Assembly (NCBI RefSeq): GCF_000633535.1
Contig: NZ_AYMR01000009.1
Location: forward strand, 496,001-560,000
Length of the DNA: 64,000 nt
Source: Leifsonia aquatica H1aii
Lineage (GTDB): Bacteria; Actinomycetota; Actinomycetes; Actinomycetales; Microbacteriaceae
Reading direction: 5' to 3'
Positions 34,488-43,450 of the stretch are shown piece after piece (within the stretch, counting starts at the first letter, position 1; each line of letters opens with the position of its first letter). A model generated the notes under the pieces. It saw only the letters and a program-made list of their open reading frames with translations, was not told the DNA's origin and did not search any database. Both the position numbers and the translations under genes were made by a program.

Positions 34488-35201
34488 ATGTCGGCAGCGA
34501 GCACAAGACGCAGGGTCCTTCTCAAACTCTCGGGCGAGGCGTTCGGCGGAGGCCAGCTGGGAGTGAATCCCGACATCGTCAGCGGCATCGCCCGCGAGAT
34601 CGCCCAGGCGGCCGAGGACGTCGAGATCGCGATCGTGGTCGGCGGCGGCAACTTCTTCCGTGGCGCCGAGCTCTCACAGCGCGGCATGGACCGGGGACGT
34701 GCCGACTACATGGGCATGCTCGGCACCGTGATGAACGCGCTCGCGCTGCAGGACTTCCTCGAGCAGGCCGGAGCGGAGACCCGCGTCCAGTCGGCCATCG
34801 CGATGACGCAGGTCGCCGAGCCCTATATCCCGCGGCGCGCCGAGCGCCACCTCGAGAAGGGCCGCGTCGTCATCTTCGGCGCCGGCGCCGGACTGCCCTA
34901 CTTCTCCACGGACACGGTCGCCGCCCAGCGCGCCCTCGAGATCAGCGCCGACGTCGTGCTGGTCGCCAAGAACGGCGTGGACGCGATGTACGACTCCGAC
35001 CCGCGCACCAACCCCGAGGCTCGCAAGATCGACCACATCAGCCACCAGGAGGCGCTGCAGCAGAACCTCAAGGCCGTCGACTCGACCGCTCTGAGCCTGT
35101 GCATGGACAACGGGATGCCGATGCGCATCTTCGGCATGGAGCCGGCCGGCAACATCACGGCCGCGCTGCTGGGGGCCGAGATCGGCACGCTGCTCGGCTG
35201 A
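34488..35201 (+). CDS. pyrH: UMP kinase
   Basis: A 237-residue hexameric amino-acid-kinase-fold enzyme, UMP + ATP to UDP. Motifs are [44 protein letters not shown] and [27 protein letters not shown] precedes the ATG; TACCGT at 34448-34453 may be the -10. Opens the pyrH-frr-cdsA group. Confidence 0.97.
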   Translation: MSAASTRRRVLLKLSGEAFGGGQLGVNPDIVSGIAREIAQAAEDVEIAIVVGGGNFFRGAELSQRGMDRGRADYMGMLGTVMNALALQDFLEQAGAETRVQSAIAMTQVAEPYIPRRAERHLEKGRVVIFGAGAGLPYFSTDTVAAQRALEISADVVLVAKNGVDAMYDSDPRTNPEARKIDHISHQEALQQNLKAVDSTALSLCMDNGMPMRIFGMEPAGNITAALLGAEIGTLLG

Positions 35202-35282
35202 CCGGCGACGGCGCTGCCCGCCGCCGGGCGCGGAGCCGGGGCTCTAGACTAGACACCGATTGACCGATCTGAAGGAGACACC

Positions 35283-35837
35283 GTGATCGCGGATGTGATG
35301 ACCGACGCCCGCCAGCGCATGAGCAAGACCGTGGAGGCGGCGAAGGAGGACTTCGGCACCGTGAGCGCGGGCCGCGCCAACCCGGCCCTCTTCCAGAAGG
35401 TGCTCGTCGACTACTACGGCTCGCCCACGCCGCTGGCCCAGCTGGCCGGCCTGCAGAACCCGGAGGCGCGCGTCCTCCTCGTGACGCCGTACGACAAGTC
35501 GGCGCTCAAGGAGATCGAGAAGGCCATCGTCAACATGCCGAACCTCTCCGCGAACGTCGGCAACGACGGCGAGATCGTCCGCGTGACCCTGCCGGAGCTC
35601 ACCGAGGACCGCCGTAAGGAGTTCGTCAAGATCGTCCGCGGCAAGAGCGAGGACGCGAAGGTGGCCCTGCGCAACATCCGCCGCAAGGCGAAGGACGACC
35701 TGGACGCCCTCAAGGGCGAGGTCGGCGACGACGAGGTGTCCCGCGGCGAGAAGGAGCTGGAGGCCCTGACCCGCACGCACGTCGACGCCGTCGACGAGGC
35801 GTTGAAGCGCAAGGAAGCCGAGCTCCTCGAGGTCTAA
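35283..35837 (+). CDS. frr: Ribosome recycling factor
   Basis: A 184-residue RRF that splits post-termination ribosomes with EF-G. Conserved [42 protein letters not shown] and the helical bundle with [28 protein letters not shown] 35283 follows AAGGAGACACC. A TAGACT box at 35245-35250 gives it a promoter of its own with a leader of about 25 nt. Confidence 0.97.
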   Translation: MIADVMTDARQRMSKTVEAAKEDFGTVSAGRANPALFQKVLVDYYGSPTPLAQLAGLQNPEARVLLVTPYDKSALKEIEKAIVNMPNLSANVGNDGEIVRVTLPELTEDRRKEFVKIVRGKSEDAKVALRNIRRKAKDDLDALKGEVGDDEVSRGEKELEALTRTHVDAVDEALKRKEAELLEV

Positions 35838-35839
35838 CC

Positions 35840-36838
35840 ATGAGCGAGGGGAGCGGCACCGGCGCGCCCCGGACGCCGGACACGGGCAGGCGGGGCAAAC
35901 CGCGGTCTCGTGAGGAGTTGCGCGCCCAGGTGCAGGCGACGCGTGCCGACTTCGAGCGGCAGGTTCAGGCGCGCAAGGCGCAGCTGGACGCGACGAACGA
36001 GCTCATCGAGCAGCGCACGGGCCGCAACCTCATCCTGGCGATCCTGATCGGCCTCGGCGCCGGCGTGATCGTGGTGGGGACCCTGGTCTTCATCAAGGAG
36101 CTGTTCATCCCCTTCGGGATGGTCATGGCCGGGTTCGCGGCCTTCGAGCTGACCCAGGCGTTCCGCGGTGCCGGCCGGCACATCCCGCGCATCCCGACGG
36201 TCGCGGCGGCCGTCGCGATCATCCCCGCGTCCTTCTGGTTCCACGCCGGCGGGCAGCTCGTCGCACTCGCGGCGGGCATCGCGCTCGTCGTCGTCTGGCG
36301 GTTGATCGAGGAACTCGCCGTCCCCGCGCGTCGTGCCGGCGCGGCCGCCCTCGGCCGCGACCTGACCTGGAGCGTGCTGGTGCAGCTCTACGTCGGTCTG
36401 CTGGCCAGCTTCGTCTTGCTGCTGCTGGCGGAGCCGGGCGGCGAATGGTGGGTGCTGGCCTTCGTCATCGTCGTGGTGGCGGTCGACACGGGCGCGTACG
36501 CCGCCGGCCTGTCCTGGGGCAAGCACCCCATGGCGCCGACCATCAGTCCCAAGAAGACCTGGGAGGGCTTCGCCGGTGCGACGGCCACCGCCATCATCGC
36601 CGGAGTGCTGCTGTCGCTGTTCATGATCGACGAGCCGTGGTGGTTCGGTGTGATCTTCGGCGTCGTGCTGCTGCTCACGGCGACCGCGGGAGACCTCGCC
36701 GAGTCGCTGATCAAACGCGACCTCGGCATCAAGGACATGAGCTCGTGGCTGCCCGGGCACGGCGGGTTCCTGGACCGGCTCGACTCGATCCTGCCGTCGG
36801 CGGCGGCCACCTACGTGCTGTTCCTCATCTTCCGATGA
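35840..36838 (+). CDS. cdsA: Phosphatidate cytidylyltransferase
   Basis: A 332-residue membrane enzyme making CDP-diacylglycerol. A hydrophilic, basic N-terminal 70 residues with coiled-coil character (REELRAQVQATRADFERQVQARKAQL) precedes about seven membrane helices. The CDS signature is intact: SPKKTWEGFAGA ... GDLAESLIKRDLGIKDMSSWLPGHGGFLDRLDS. Starts 2 nt after the frr stop. Confidence 0.95.
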   Translation: MSEGSGTGAPRTPDTGRRGKPRSREELRAQVQATRADFERQVQARKAQLDATNELIEQRTGRNLILAILIGLGAGVIVVGTLVFIKELFIPFGMVMAGFAAFELTQAFRGAGRHIPRIPTVAAAVAIIPASFWFHAGGQLVALAAGIALVVVWRLIEELAVPARRAGAAALGRDLTWSVLVQLYVGLLASFVLLLLAEPGGEWWVLAFVIVVVAVDTGAYAAGLSWGKHPMAPTISPKKTWEGFAGATATAIIAGVLLSLFMIDEPWWFGVIFGVVLLLTATAGDLAESLIKRDLGIKDMSSWLPGHGGFLDRLDSILPSAAATYVLFLIFR

Positions 36839-36850
36839 CAGAATGGGGGA

Positions 36851-37390
36851 GTGAGCACCTTCCCCCGCACCCCGAAGAAGCAGGGATACGACGTCGAGCA
36901 GGTGGACGCCTTCCTGCAGACCGCCCGGCGCGCCTACGATGACGACGCCTCCGCGCCGCTGACGTCGGCGGACATCCGTCGCACGGCCTTCTCGATGCAG
37001 AAGGGCGGCTACTCGACCACCCACGTCGACGCGGCGCTGGAGCGCCTCGAGGACGCCTTCGCCCAGCGCGAGCGCGAGCAGGCGCGAGTCGCCGCGGGCG
37101 ACGAGGCCTGGTTCGCGGAGGCCCGCAGCACGGCGCAGGTGGTTCTGAACCGTCTCGACCGCCCGGTGGGCCACCGGTTCGACCGGGTGAGCGTGCTGAC
37201 CCTCGGCTACAACAGGCAGGACGTCGACCGGTTCGCGAACCGGCTGGTGAAGTACTTCCAGGACGGCCGGCCGATGAGCGTCGAAGAGGTGCGGACCGTC
37301 ACGTTCCGCGAGCAGCGCGGCGGGTATCGGGAGGTGCAGGTCGACCTGCTCCTGGACAGCGTCACGGACGTGATGCTCGCGGTCCGCTGA
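36851..37390 (+). CDS. DivIVA-domain repeat protein
   Basis: A 179-residue soluble protein made of four short DivIVA-type motifs GYxxxxVDxxL: KQGYDVEQVDAFL, KGGYSTTHVDAAL, TLGYNRQDVDRFA and RGGYREVQVDLLL. It lacks the long coiled coil of DivIVA/Wag31. Function is unknown; it may bind membranes or a DivIVA partner. GTG 36851 follows GGGGGA, 12 nt after cdsA. Confidence 0.85.
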   Translation: MSTFPRTPKKQGYDVEQVDAFLQTARRAYDDDASAPLTSADIRRTAFSMQKGGYSTTHVDAALERLEDAFAQREREQARVAAGDEAWFAEARSTAQVVLNRLDRPVGHRFDRVSVLTLGYNRQDVDRFANRLVKYFQDGRPMSVEEVRTVTFREQRGGYREVQVDLLLDSVTDVMLAVR

Positions 37391-37446
37391 GGCTGGTCAT
37401 TGGCTGAGCGGAGGCGCGGTTTCTTGGATTGTCCGCCGAAGTCCGT

Positions 37447-37452
37447 TATGGT
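37447..37452 (+). promoter_or_regulatory. -10 box of the transglycosylase gene
   Basis: TATGGT 9 nt before GTG 37462; no ribosome site is present. Predicted leader is 0-3 nt. Confidence 0.35.
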
Positions 37453-37461
37453 CTTGTGATC

Positions 37462-38169
37462 GTGGGTAGACGAGAAACAGCAGAGATCGTTCCGCTGACA
37501 CCGGCCAACCCGGTCGGAGTCGCGTTCCGGCGATCCCGACGACCGCACATCCGATCGCGCGCCCTGCTCTGGGGCTTCGCGTTCACAGCCGCCGTCGGAT
37601 TCGCCCTGGTGAACGTCGTGGACCCGTACTCGGGCTCCACCGCGGCCCCGGCGTACGCGGACACGCTGCCGGCCCCGCAGACCACCTCGCGGTTCGGCGG
37701 GGCGCCGACGCAGACTCTGACCGCGCCGGACGCGGCCGCGACCACGGTCGAGCGCGACACCGTCAGCGTCAAGGCGAAGCCCACGCCCACGCCCACTCCG
37801 ACGCCCACCGCGTCCAGCAGCAGCAAGTCGTCGTCGGCCTCCGCTCCTGCGGTCGGCACGCCCGACCCGGGCACCGCCCAGGCGATCGCGTACGAGATGC
37901 TCCAGGCCCGCGGCTGGGGAGACGATCAGTTCAGCTGTCTCGTCGCGCTCTGGAACAAGGAGTCGCACTGGAACGTGTACGCGCACAACGGCAGCAGCGG
38001 CGCCTACGGCATCCCGCAGGCCCTGCCGGGGAGCAAGATGGCCTCGGCCGGCGCCGATTGGGAGACGAACCCCGCGACCCAGATCACCTGGGGCCTGGGC
38101 TACATCACGGGCCGTTACGGCACGCCCTGCGGTGCCTGGGGCCACTCGCAGTCCTCCGGCTGGTACTGA
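37462..38169 (+). CDS. Membrane-anchored lytic transglycosylase-like protein
   Basis: About 235 residues. A basic cytoplasmic N-terminus and one membrane helix (ALLWGFAFTAAVGFALVNVV) lead to a Pro/Thr and Ser-rich wall-spanning linker (KPTPTPTPTPTASSSSK). The SLT-like domain follows: FSCLVALWNKESHWNVYAHNGSSGAYGIPQALPG, with catalytic Glu in NKESHW and the GAYGIPQ motif. Cys pairs near both ends of the domain may form a disulfide. The start is uncertain: GTG 37462 fits a TATGGT box 9 nt upstream, and in-frame GTG 37456 or TTG 37453 and 37429 are possible. Confidence 0.85.
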   Translation: MGRRETAEIVPLTPANPVGVAFRRSRRPHIRSRALLWGFAFTAAVGFALVNVVDPYSGSTAAPAYADTLPAPQTTSRFGGAPTQTLTAPDAAATTVERDTVSVKAKPTPTPTPTPTASSSSKSSSASAPAVGTPDPGTAQAIAYEMLQARGWGDDQFSCLVALWNKESHWNVYAHNGSSGAYGIPQALPGSKMASAGADWETNPATQITWGLGYITGRYGTPCGAWGHSQSSGWY

Positions 38170-38192
38170 CCCGGACGTTCGCCCGCTCGGTT

Positions 38193-38198
38193 TAGACT
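38193..38198 (+). promoter_or_regulatory. -10 box of the gene at 38205
   Basis: TAGACT 6 nt before ATG 38205, leaderless. Confidence 0.5.
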
Positions 38199-38204
38199 GG
38201 TTCG

Positions 38205-38516
38205 ATGCCGCGCAGCAACCGTCACCGAGGCCGTCAGGGCCACGGTCGCGGGCATGCCGTGGAACGGCAGGACGACGCGCTCGACCGGCTCATCGCCGGC
38301 TGGCGCCGCACGGAGACCCGTCGCGGGGTGACCTGGAACGTGCAGCCCGTCACGGCCGTCCAAGCGCAGAAGACCTATGTGTGCCCGGGCTGCGGCCGTG
38401 ACATCGGTCCGGGCGTGGCGCATCTCGTCGCCTGGCGTGCGGACGGCGTGCTCGGGGACACGGCCGACCTCGCTGCGCGACGGCACTGGCACGAGGCGTG
38501 CTGGCGGATCGGTTGA
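38205..38516 (+). CDS. Small putative zinc-binding protein, function unknown
   Basis: A 103-residue protein with a basic His/Arg-rich N-terminus. The C-terminal metal-site pattern CPGCGRDIGPGVAHLVAW ... RRHWHEACW resembles a treble-clef or HNH-like fold without a clear nuclease motif. It is conserved in my recollection of actinobacterial genomes, but I cannot assign a role. The following hydrolase starts 50 bp later. Confidence 0.78.
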   Translation: MPRSNRHRGRQGHGRGHAVERQDDALDRLIAGWRRTETRRGVTWNVQPVTAVQAQKTYVCPGCGRDIGPGVAHLVAWRADGVLGDTADLAARRHWHEACWRIG

Positions 38517-38566
38517 CCGGGCCGGGCGCCGATCCGGGCGCCGATGAGAGAGACGAGAAGGACACC

Positions 38567-39304
38567 GTGACCACCACCCCCGCCGCGTCGGTCGAGATCC
38601 GCGGAGGCATCGAGCTGCCCGCCCGTCGCGAGGACATCGAACTGCACACCCGTGACGGCCTCACCCTGGTCGGGGAGCTCGCCAGTCCGCTCGACCATGA
38701 GCCCGTGGCGACGCTCGTCACCCTGCACCCGCTGCCGACCGCGGGCGGCTTCATGGACTCCCACATCCTGCGCAAGGCCGCGGGGCGGCTCCCCGCCCTG
38801 GCGGACATCGCCGTGCTGCGCTTCAACACACGCGGGACGGTGTCGCCGCGCGGTCGCAGCGAGGGGGAGTTCGGGCACGGTGTCGACGAACGCTATGACG
38901 TCGAGGCGGCGATGGCGTTCGTCGCCGAGCGCGGCCTACCGCATCCGTGGCTCCTGGGCTGGTCGTTCGGAACGGAGCTTGCGCTGATGCACGGCCGCGA
39001 GTTCCCGGTGGACGGCCTGATCCTGCTCTCTCCGCCATTGCACCGGGCGAAGCCGGAGCACCTGGCCGCGTGGGCGGGGGACACCCGCCCGATCGTGGCG
39101 CTCATCCCGGAGCACGATGACTACCTGCAGCCCGCCGAGGCGGCCCGCCGGTTCGCCCCGCTGCCGCAGGTCGAGCTCGTCGCCGTCGCCGGCGGCAAGC
39201 ACCTGTGGGTGGGGGAGAACCAGACCCGGCGCGTGCTCGACGAGATCGTCGCCCGGGTGAACCCGTCCGCGCTGCCGCTCCCGACCGAGTGGACCGGAGC
39301 GTAG
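38567..39304 (+). CDS. Alpha/beta hydrolase
   Basis: A 245-residue alpha/beta-hydrolase fold protein with nucleophile elbow GWSFGTEL (Ser in the middle), oxyanion region HPLPTAGGFMDSHILRKAA, acid IPEHDDYLQPAEA and terminal His in AGGKHLWVGEN. No signal peptide. This resembles the YdeN/dienelactone-type 'alpha/beta hydrolase with RFNTRG' group. GTG 38567 follows GAGAAGGACACC; an upstream in-frame GTG at 38498 overlaps the previous gene and lacks a ribosome site. Confidence 0.86.
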   Translation: MTTTPAASVEIRGGIELPARREDIELHTRDGLTLVGELASPLDHEPVATLVTLHPLPTAGGFMDSHILRKAAGRLPALADIAVLRFNTRGTVSPRGRSEGEFGHGVDERYDVEAAMAFVAERGLPHPWLLGWSFGTELALMHGREFPVDGLILLSPPLHRAKPEHLAAWAGDTRPIVALIPEHDDYLQPAEAARRFAPLPQVELVAVAGGKHLWVGENQTRRVLDEIVARVNPSALPLPTEWTGA

Positions 39305-39323
39305 GAGCGCCTCCCTCGCCGAG

Positions 39324-40361
39324 CTAGAGCTCGTTCTGCCGGGGGATGACCACCTGCTTGATGATGAGCAGGAGAGCCGCCGCGAACGGGATGGCGACGA
39401 GTGCGCCCAGGATGCCGAGCAGGGTGCCGCCGGCGAGCGCGGCGACGACGACCAGCGCGCCGGGGACGGCGACGGCCCGGTTCATGATCCGGGGGCTGAG
39501 CACGTACGCCTCGACCTGCATGTAGACGATGTAGTAGATCGCGGCGGCGATCGCCGTCGGCGGGCCGGACAGGATGCACACCGCGACGATGATGACCGAG
39601 CCGGTGATCGTGCCGACCAGCGGGATCAGCGAGAAGAAGAACGCGATGAAGGCGAGCAGCACCGGGAACTTGGCGCCGATGATCGTCAGGAAGATGGCGC
39701 TCAGCACGCCGTTCACGAGTGCGAGCGAGACCTGGCCCATGACGTACTTGCCGACAGAATCGGTGATCTGGTCGCCCAGGTCGGCGAACCGGGAGCGACG
39801 GGAGGCCGGGACGAGCTGGTACGCGGCCCGCTTGATGCTCGGCAGCGACGCCGTGAAGTAGATCGTGAGGATGATCACGATGACCACTCCGAACGCGCCT
39901 TGGACGATCCCGGAGGCCGTCTGCAGGACCTTCGAGGTGATGTCGGGCAGGTTCTGCTGCAGCCACTGGGTGACCGCATTGATGTTCGAGTCGTTGATGA
40001 CCGACGGGAACTGATGCTGCAGGCTCTGGAACCAGTCCTCGGCGCCTCCGCTGTTGACCCAGGTGATCGTGTTGTTGACCAGCTGGGTCGCCTGCGAGAT
40101 GGCGACCGGGACGATCGCCCAGATCAGGCCGACGAAGGCGCCGATGATCACCACGAGCGTGATCACGAGGGCGAGCCAGCGCGGGAACCGGCGGCGCTCG
40201 AGGAACGAGATCAGCGGCTCGATGCCGAGCGCGAGGAAGAGCGCAGCGCCGATGTACGTGATGATCGTCGCCAGGCTGACGATGGACGTCAGGATCAGGA
40301 TGCCCAGTCCGACGCCGAGCGTTCCGATCAGCCCGGCGCGGAAGGCGTTCTGGATCTTCAT
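39324..40361 (-). CDS. AI-2E family permease
   Basis: A 345-residue AI-2E/PerM-type membrane protein with about eight helices. Conserved features are YIGAALFLALGIEPLISFLERR, a cytoplasmic/outer region rich in QxxxLP segments, and PLVGTITGSVIIVAVCIL. Characterised relatives export AI-2 or act as Na+(Li+)/H+ antiporters; the role here is open. It starts 20 nt after the stop of the large coiled-coil gene, with GGGGGAA as ribosome site, so the two form an operon. Confidence 0.9.
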   Translation of the reverse strand: MKIQNAFRAGLIGTLGVGLGILILTSIVSLATIITYIGAALFLALGIEPLISFLERRRFPRWLALVITLVVIIGAFVGLIWAIVPVAISQATQLVNNTITWVNSGGAEDWFQSLQHQFPSVINDSNINAVTQWLQQNLPDITSKVLQTASGIVQGAFGVVIVIILTIYFTASLPSIKRAAYQLVPASRRSRFADLGDQITDSVGKYVMGQVSLALVNGVLSAIFLTIIGAKFPVLLAFIAFFFSLIPLVGTITGSVIIVAVCILSGPPTAIAAAIYYIVYMQVEAYVLSPRIMNRAVAVPGALVVVAALAGGTLLGILGALVAIPFAAALLLIIKQVVIPRQNEL

Positions 40362-40381
40362 GGTTCCCCCGGATCGGTCGT

Positions 40382-43150
40382 TCAGTCGCGCTCGGACGAG
40401 ACGCTCTCGGCCTGCTGGAGCACGCCGCGCAGGTTCTCGAAGTAGCCGGCGACGGCCTCGCGCTCGATTTTGATCTGCGCCAGCCGCTCCTCGGCGTCGG
40501 CGACGAGCCGCTTGGTGCGGTCCTCCGCCTCCTCGATCTGGGCGGCGGCGCGCTCCTCGGCGTCGCGGAGGATCGCGGCTGCGGTCTGCTCGGCGTCCTT
40601 GCGGGCCTTCTTGACCGTCTCGCGGGCCTCGGTCTCGAAGGCCTCGCTCTCGGACCGTGCCTGCGCGGTGCGCTTGGTGGCGTCCTGGAGCTGTGCGTTC
40701 GCGTCGTCCAGGTACTTCTGGGTCTGGGCCACGGCCTCCTGGTGGCGGGCGAGGTACTCCTTCGCGGCCTCGTCGCGGCGGGCGCGGAGCTCGACGTCGA
40801 GGTCGATGCGCGCCTGTGCCACCTCGTGGGTGCGGGCGTCGAGCTCGGCGAGCGTTGTCGTCCGCAGCGCGGTGAGCTCGGACTCCAGCGCCGTGCGGGC
40901 GTCGGCGGCCTCGTGCTCGAAGGCGGCGGTGCGCTCGGCGATCTCGGCCGCGAGCGCGGTGCGGGCCTCGGCGACCTCCGCCGCGAGGACGGTGCGGGCC
41001 TCGCCCGAGTCCTTCTCCAGAGCGACCCGGGCCTGCTGGGTCTCGTCGGCGAGGGTGAGGCGCACCTGCTCGGCCTCGGTCTCCAGCGCGATCCGCTGCT
41101 GCTCCCGATCGTTGGCGAGCTCGTTGGCCGTCGACGCGCGCAGGTCGGCCAGCTCCACGGACGTGCGGCGCACGTCCTCCTCGAGGGTGGTGCGGGTGCG
41201 CTCGGTCTCCTCGGCGATCCGGGACCGGGCTTGCTCCGCCTCGGCGGCGAGAGAGGATGTGGTCTGCTCGACCTCGGCGGCGAGGGCGGCCTTGGTGGTG
41301 GCGACCTCGGTCTCCAGTGCGGACCGGGCCTGCTCGGTGTCGGCGGCGAGAGCGGTCGTCGTCTGCTCGACCTCGGCGGCGAGAGCGGACCTGCGCTGCT
41401 CCTCCTCGGCGGCGAGCGCGGACGTCTTCTGCTCCACCTCGGCGGCGAGAGCCGACGTCGTGGTGGCGACCTCCGTACGCAGCGCCGAGGTCGTCTGCTC
41501 GACCTCGGCGGCCAGGGCGGCGCGAGTGGTCTCGACCTCGGCGGCGAGCTGCGCCTGGGTCGAGGCGACCTCGGCCTGCAGCGTGCTTCGCTCGCGGGAC
41601 AGCTCATCGGCGAGGGAGGTGCGGGCGGCGTCGACCTCGGCCGCCAGGTCGGCGCGCAGCTGGGTGGCTTCGGCGTCGAGCTCGCGGCGTCGACGGTCGG
41701 TCTCGGCCTCCAGTGCGGCGCGGGCCGTCTCGGCCGCGGCGGCGAGCTCGCTCGCACTGCGCTCGCGGTCGGCGGCCAGGGCAGCCGTGGTGGAGGTGCG
41801 CTCGGCCTCCAGTGCGGCGCGGGTCTCGGTGGACTCCCGCTCCAGCGTCGTCCGCGTCTGCAGGGTCTCGTCGGCCAGTCGCTTCGTGGTGCTCTCGACC
41901 TCGTCGGCCAGCTGCGCCTTCGTGCGGGTGACCTCGTCGGCGAGCTCGGACTTCGTGCGGGTGACCTCGTCGGTGAGAGCCGACTTCGTGCGGGTGACCT
42001 CGTCGGTGAGAGCCGAGGTCGTCCGGGTGACCTCGTCGGCGAGCTCGGTGCGCGTGCGCCCGGACTCCTCGGCGAGTGCCGATCGGGTGGTCGTGACCTC
42101 GTCGGCCAGCGCCGAACGGGTCTGTTCGGCCTCGGCGGCCAGGGCCGCCTTCGTCTGCTCGACCTCGAGGGCGAGCGCCTTGGACGTCTGCTCGACCTCC
42201 GTCTTCAGCGAGAGCCGGGTGGTGGCGTCCTCGTCGGCGAGGTCGGCGCGGGTCTGGGCGGATTCGGCGGCGAGCGCGGCGCGCTGCTGCTCGACCTCGG
42301 CAGCGAGGTCGGCGCGGGTCTGGGCGGCCTCCGCCGCGAGCTCCGCCCGCAGGCGAGCCTCGTCGGCGGCCAACCGGTCGGCGGTCTCGGCCGTCCGGCG
42401 GTCGAGATCGAGGCGGATCTGGGCGGCTTCGCGCTCGAACGCGGCGCGGTCCTGGGCGAACGCACCCTCCAGTTCGCCGCGGCGCGCCTCGATGGTGCGC
42501 TCCAGCTCTGCGGCCTCGGCGCGCGCGGCTTCGGCCTCACGGGACGCCACGGCCTTGAGCTCGGCGGCCTCGCGGTCGGCCTCGGCACGCACGGCGGCAG
42601 CCTCGCGTTTGCTGGTCGCGCGCAGTTCGGCGGCCTCGGTGGCGACGGCGCCGCGGATCCCGGCGGCCTCCCGCATCGCGTCGGTGAGCAGCGTCTCCTT
42701 GTCGGTGCGCGTCTTCGCCAGCAGCTCGCTGGACTCGATCTGTGCGTCCTCGAGCGTGGTGGTGGCGCGGGCCGTGGCGTCGGCGATGATGCGCTCGGCC
42801 TGCTGGGCGGCGGCCTTCTTGATCTTCTCGACCTCGCCGGCGATGCCGGCGCGCAGCTTCTCGGCGTCGATGTCGGCCTGCGCGATCAGGCGCGTCGACT
42901 GCTCCTCGGCCACCCGCAGGGTGTTCTCGAGCTTGGTGCCGAGCCCGGAGTAGGTAGGGCTGCCGACCTCTTCGATCTCGGCGTTCAACTCCTCGATGCG
43001 CAGCTGGAGGCGCTTGACCTCCTTCGACGAGTCCGCGGACTGGGTGTTCGACTTGATGAGCTCACGCCGCAGGTCCTGGACCGCTTTGTCGACCTCATCC
43101 TTGTCGTACCCGCGGAAGACCTGCGTGAAGTTCGATTCATCCGTGGCCAC
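40382..43150 (-). CDS. Giant hendecad-repeat coiled-coil protein with DivIVA-type N-terminus
   Basis: A 922-residue, almost wholly helical protein with no membrane segment. Residues 8-30 (FTQVFRGYDKDEVDKAVQDLRRE) match the DivIVA membrane-binding N-terminus; a short heptad coil follows (40-65). From residue 272 to 755 there are 44 uninterrupted 11-residue units of the form xxExxxTRxAL, with looser units from about 217. The C-terminal 165 residues are conventional charged coil (YLARHQEAVAQTQKYLDDANAQL ... AEERLAQIKIEREAVAGYFENLRG). It is best compared with the actinobacterial cytoskeletal proteins Scy and FilP, but no homology has been shown. GTG 43150 follows AGGAGAG. A minus-strand TGTAGGAT (-10 at 43206-43211) gives a leader of about 50 nt. 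Long plus-strand frames over this gene are shadows of the repeat. Confidence 0.9.
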   Translation of the reverse strand: MATDESNFTQVFRGYDKDEVDKAVQDLRRELIKSNTQSADSSKEVKRLQLRIEELNAEIEEVGSPTYSGLGTKLENTLRVAEEQSTRLIAQADIDAEKLRAGIAGEVEKIKKAAAQQAERIIADATARATTTLEDAQIESSELLAKTRTDKETLLTDAMREAAGIRGAVATEAAELRATSKREAAAVRAEADREAAELKAVASREAEAARAEAAELERTIEARRGELEGAFAQDRAAFEREAAQIRLDLDRRTAETADRLAADEARLRAELAAEAAQTRADLAAEVEQQRAALAAESAQTRADLADEDATTRLSLKTEVEQTSKALALEVEQTKAALAAEAEQTRSALADEVTTTRSALAEESGRTRTELADEVTRTTSALTDEVTRTKSALTDEVTRTKSELADEVTRTKAQLADEVESTTKRLADETLQTRTTLERESTETRAALEAERTSTTAALAADRERSASELAAAAETARAALEAETDRRRRELDAEATQLRADLAAEVDAARTSLADELSRERSTLQAEVASTQAQLAAEVETTRAALAAEVEQTTSALRTEVATTTSALAAEVEQKTSALAAEEEQRRSALAAEVEQTTTALAADTEQARSALETEVATTKAALAAEVEQTTSSLAAEAEQARSRIAEETERTRTTLEEDVRRTSVELADLRASTANELANDREQQRIALETEAEQVRLTLADETQQARVALEKDSGEARTVLAAEVAEARTALAAEIAERTAAFEHEAADARTALESELTALRTTTLAELDARTHEVAQARIDLDVELRARRDEAAKEYLARHQEAVAQTQKYLDDANAQLQDATKRTAQARSESEAFETEARETVKKARKDAEQTAAAILRDAEERAAAQIEEAEDRTKRLVADAEERLAQIKIEREAVAGYFENLRGVLQQAESVSSERD
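40886..42337 (-). repeat. 44 tandem 33-bp units (hendecads) within the coiled-coil gene
   Basis: Each unit encodes 11 residues with Glu at position 3, Thr/Arg around 7-8 and Ala-Leu at 10-11. The register is kept without one insertion or deletion over 484 residues. Several neighbouring units are nearly identical (TDEVTRTKSAL, TDEVTRTKSEL, ADEVTRTKAQL), which points to expansion by duplication. Confidence 0.92.
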
Positions 43151-43205
43151 AGTCTTCTCTCCTGAACTCTCAAAGCAAGCACGGCCCGGCGAACAGGCCG
43201 AACTG

Positions 43206-43211
43206 ATCCTA
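43206..43211 (-). promoter_or_regulatory. -10 box for the coiled-coil/AI-2E operon
   Basis: Minus-strand TAGGAT preceded by TG (extended -10). It lies in the 300-bp gap 43151-43450, where no gene is supported. Confidence 0.4.
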
Positions 43212-43450
43212 CATTTCGTTCGTGAAGGGCGCATGCGAGAGCGCCGGTGGCCGCACGGGAGCATGTGCCGGGGTGAGGTGGCAATACGACCAATGTCGAA
43301 TTGTCCTGGCCTGCGGCATCCCGGCAGTGTGCATACGGACCCGCCGGGACGGCGGCCGTGAGCTCGCCGATGGTCGAGCCTGCACGGCACGGACCGGCGG
43401 CCGCCGCAGCGCCGAGCGCTGCGGTTCGACCGAATCAAGGGGGAATGGCA

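Noticed and set aside
40470-43165. Two plus-strand open frames of over 800 codons opposite the coiled-coil gene
   Set aside because: They mirror the 33-bp repeat of the real minus-strand gene, have compositions of Ser/Arg/Ala or Gly/Leu only, and lack a ribosome site or any recognisable domain.
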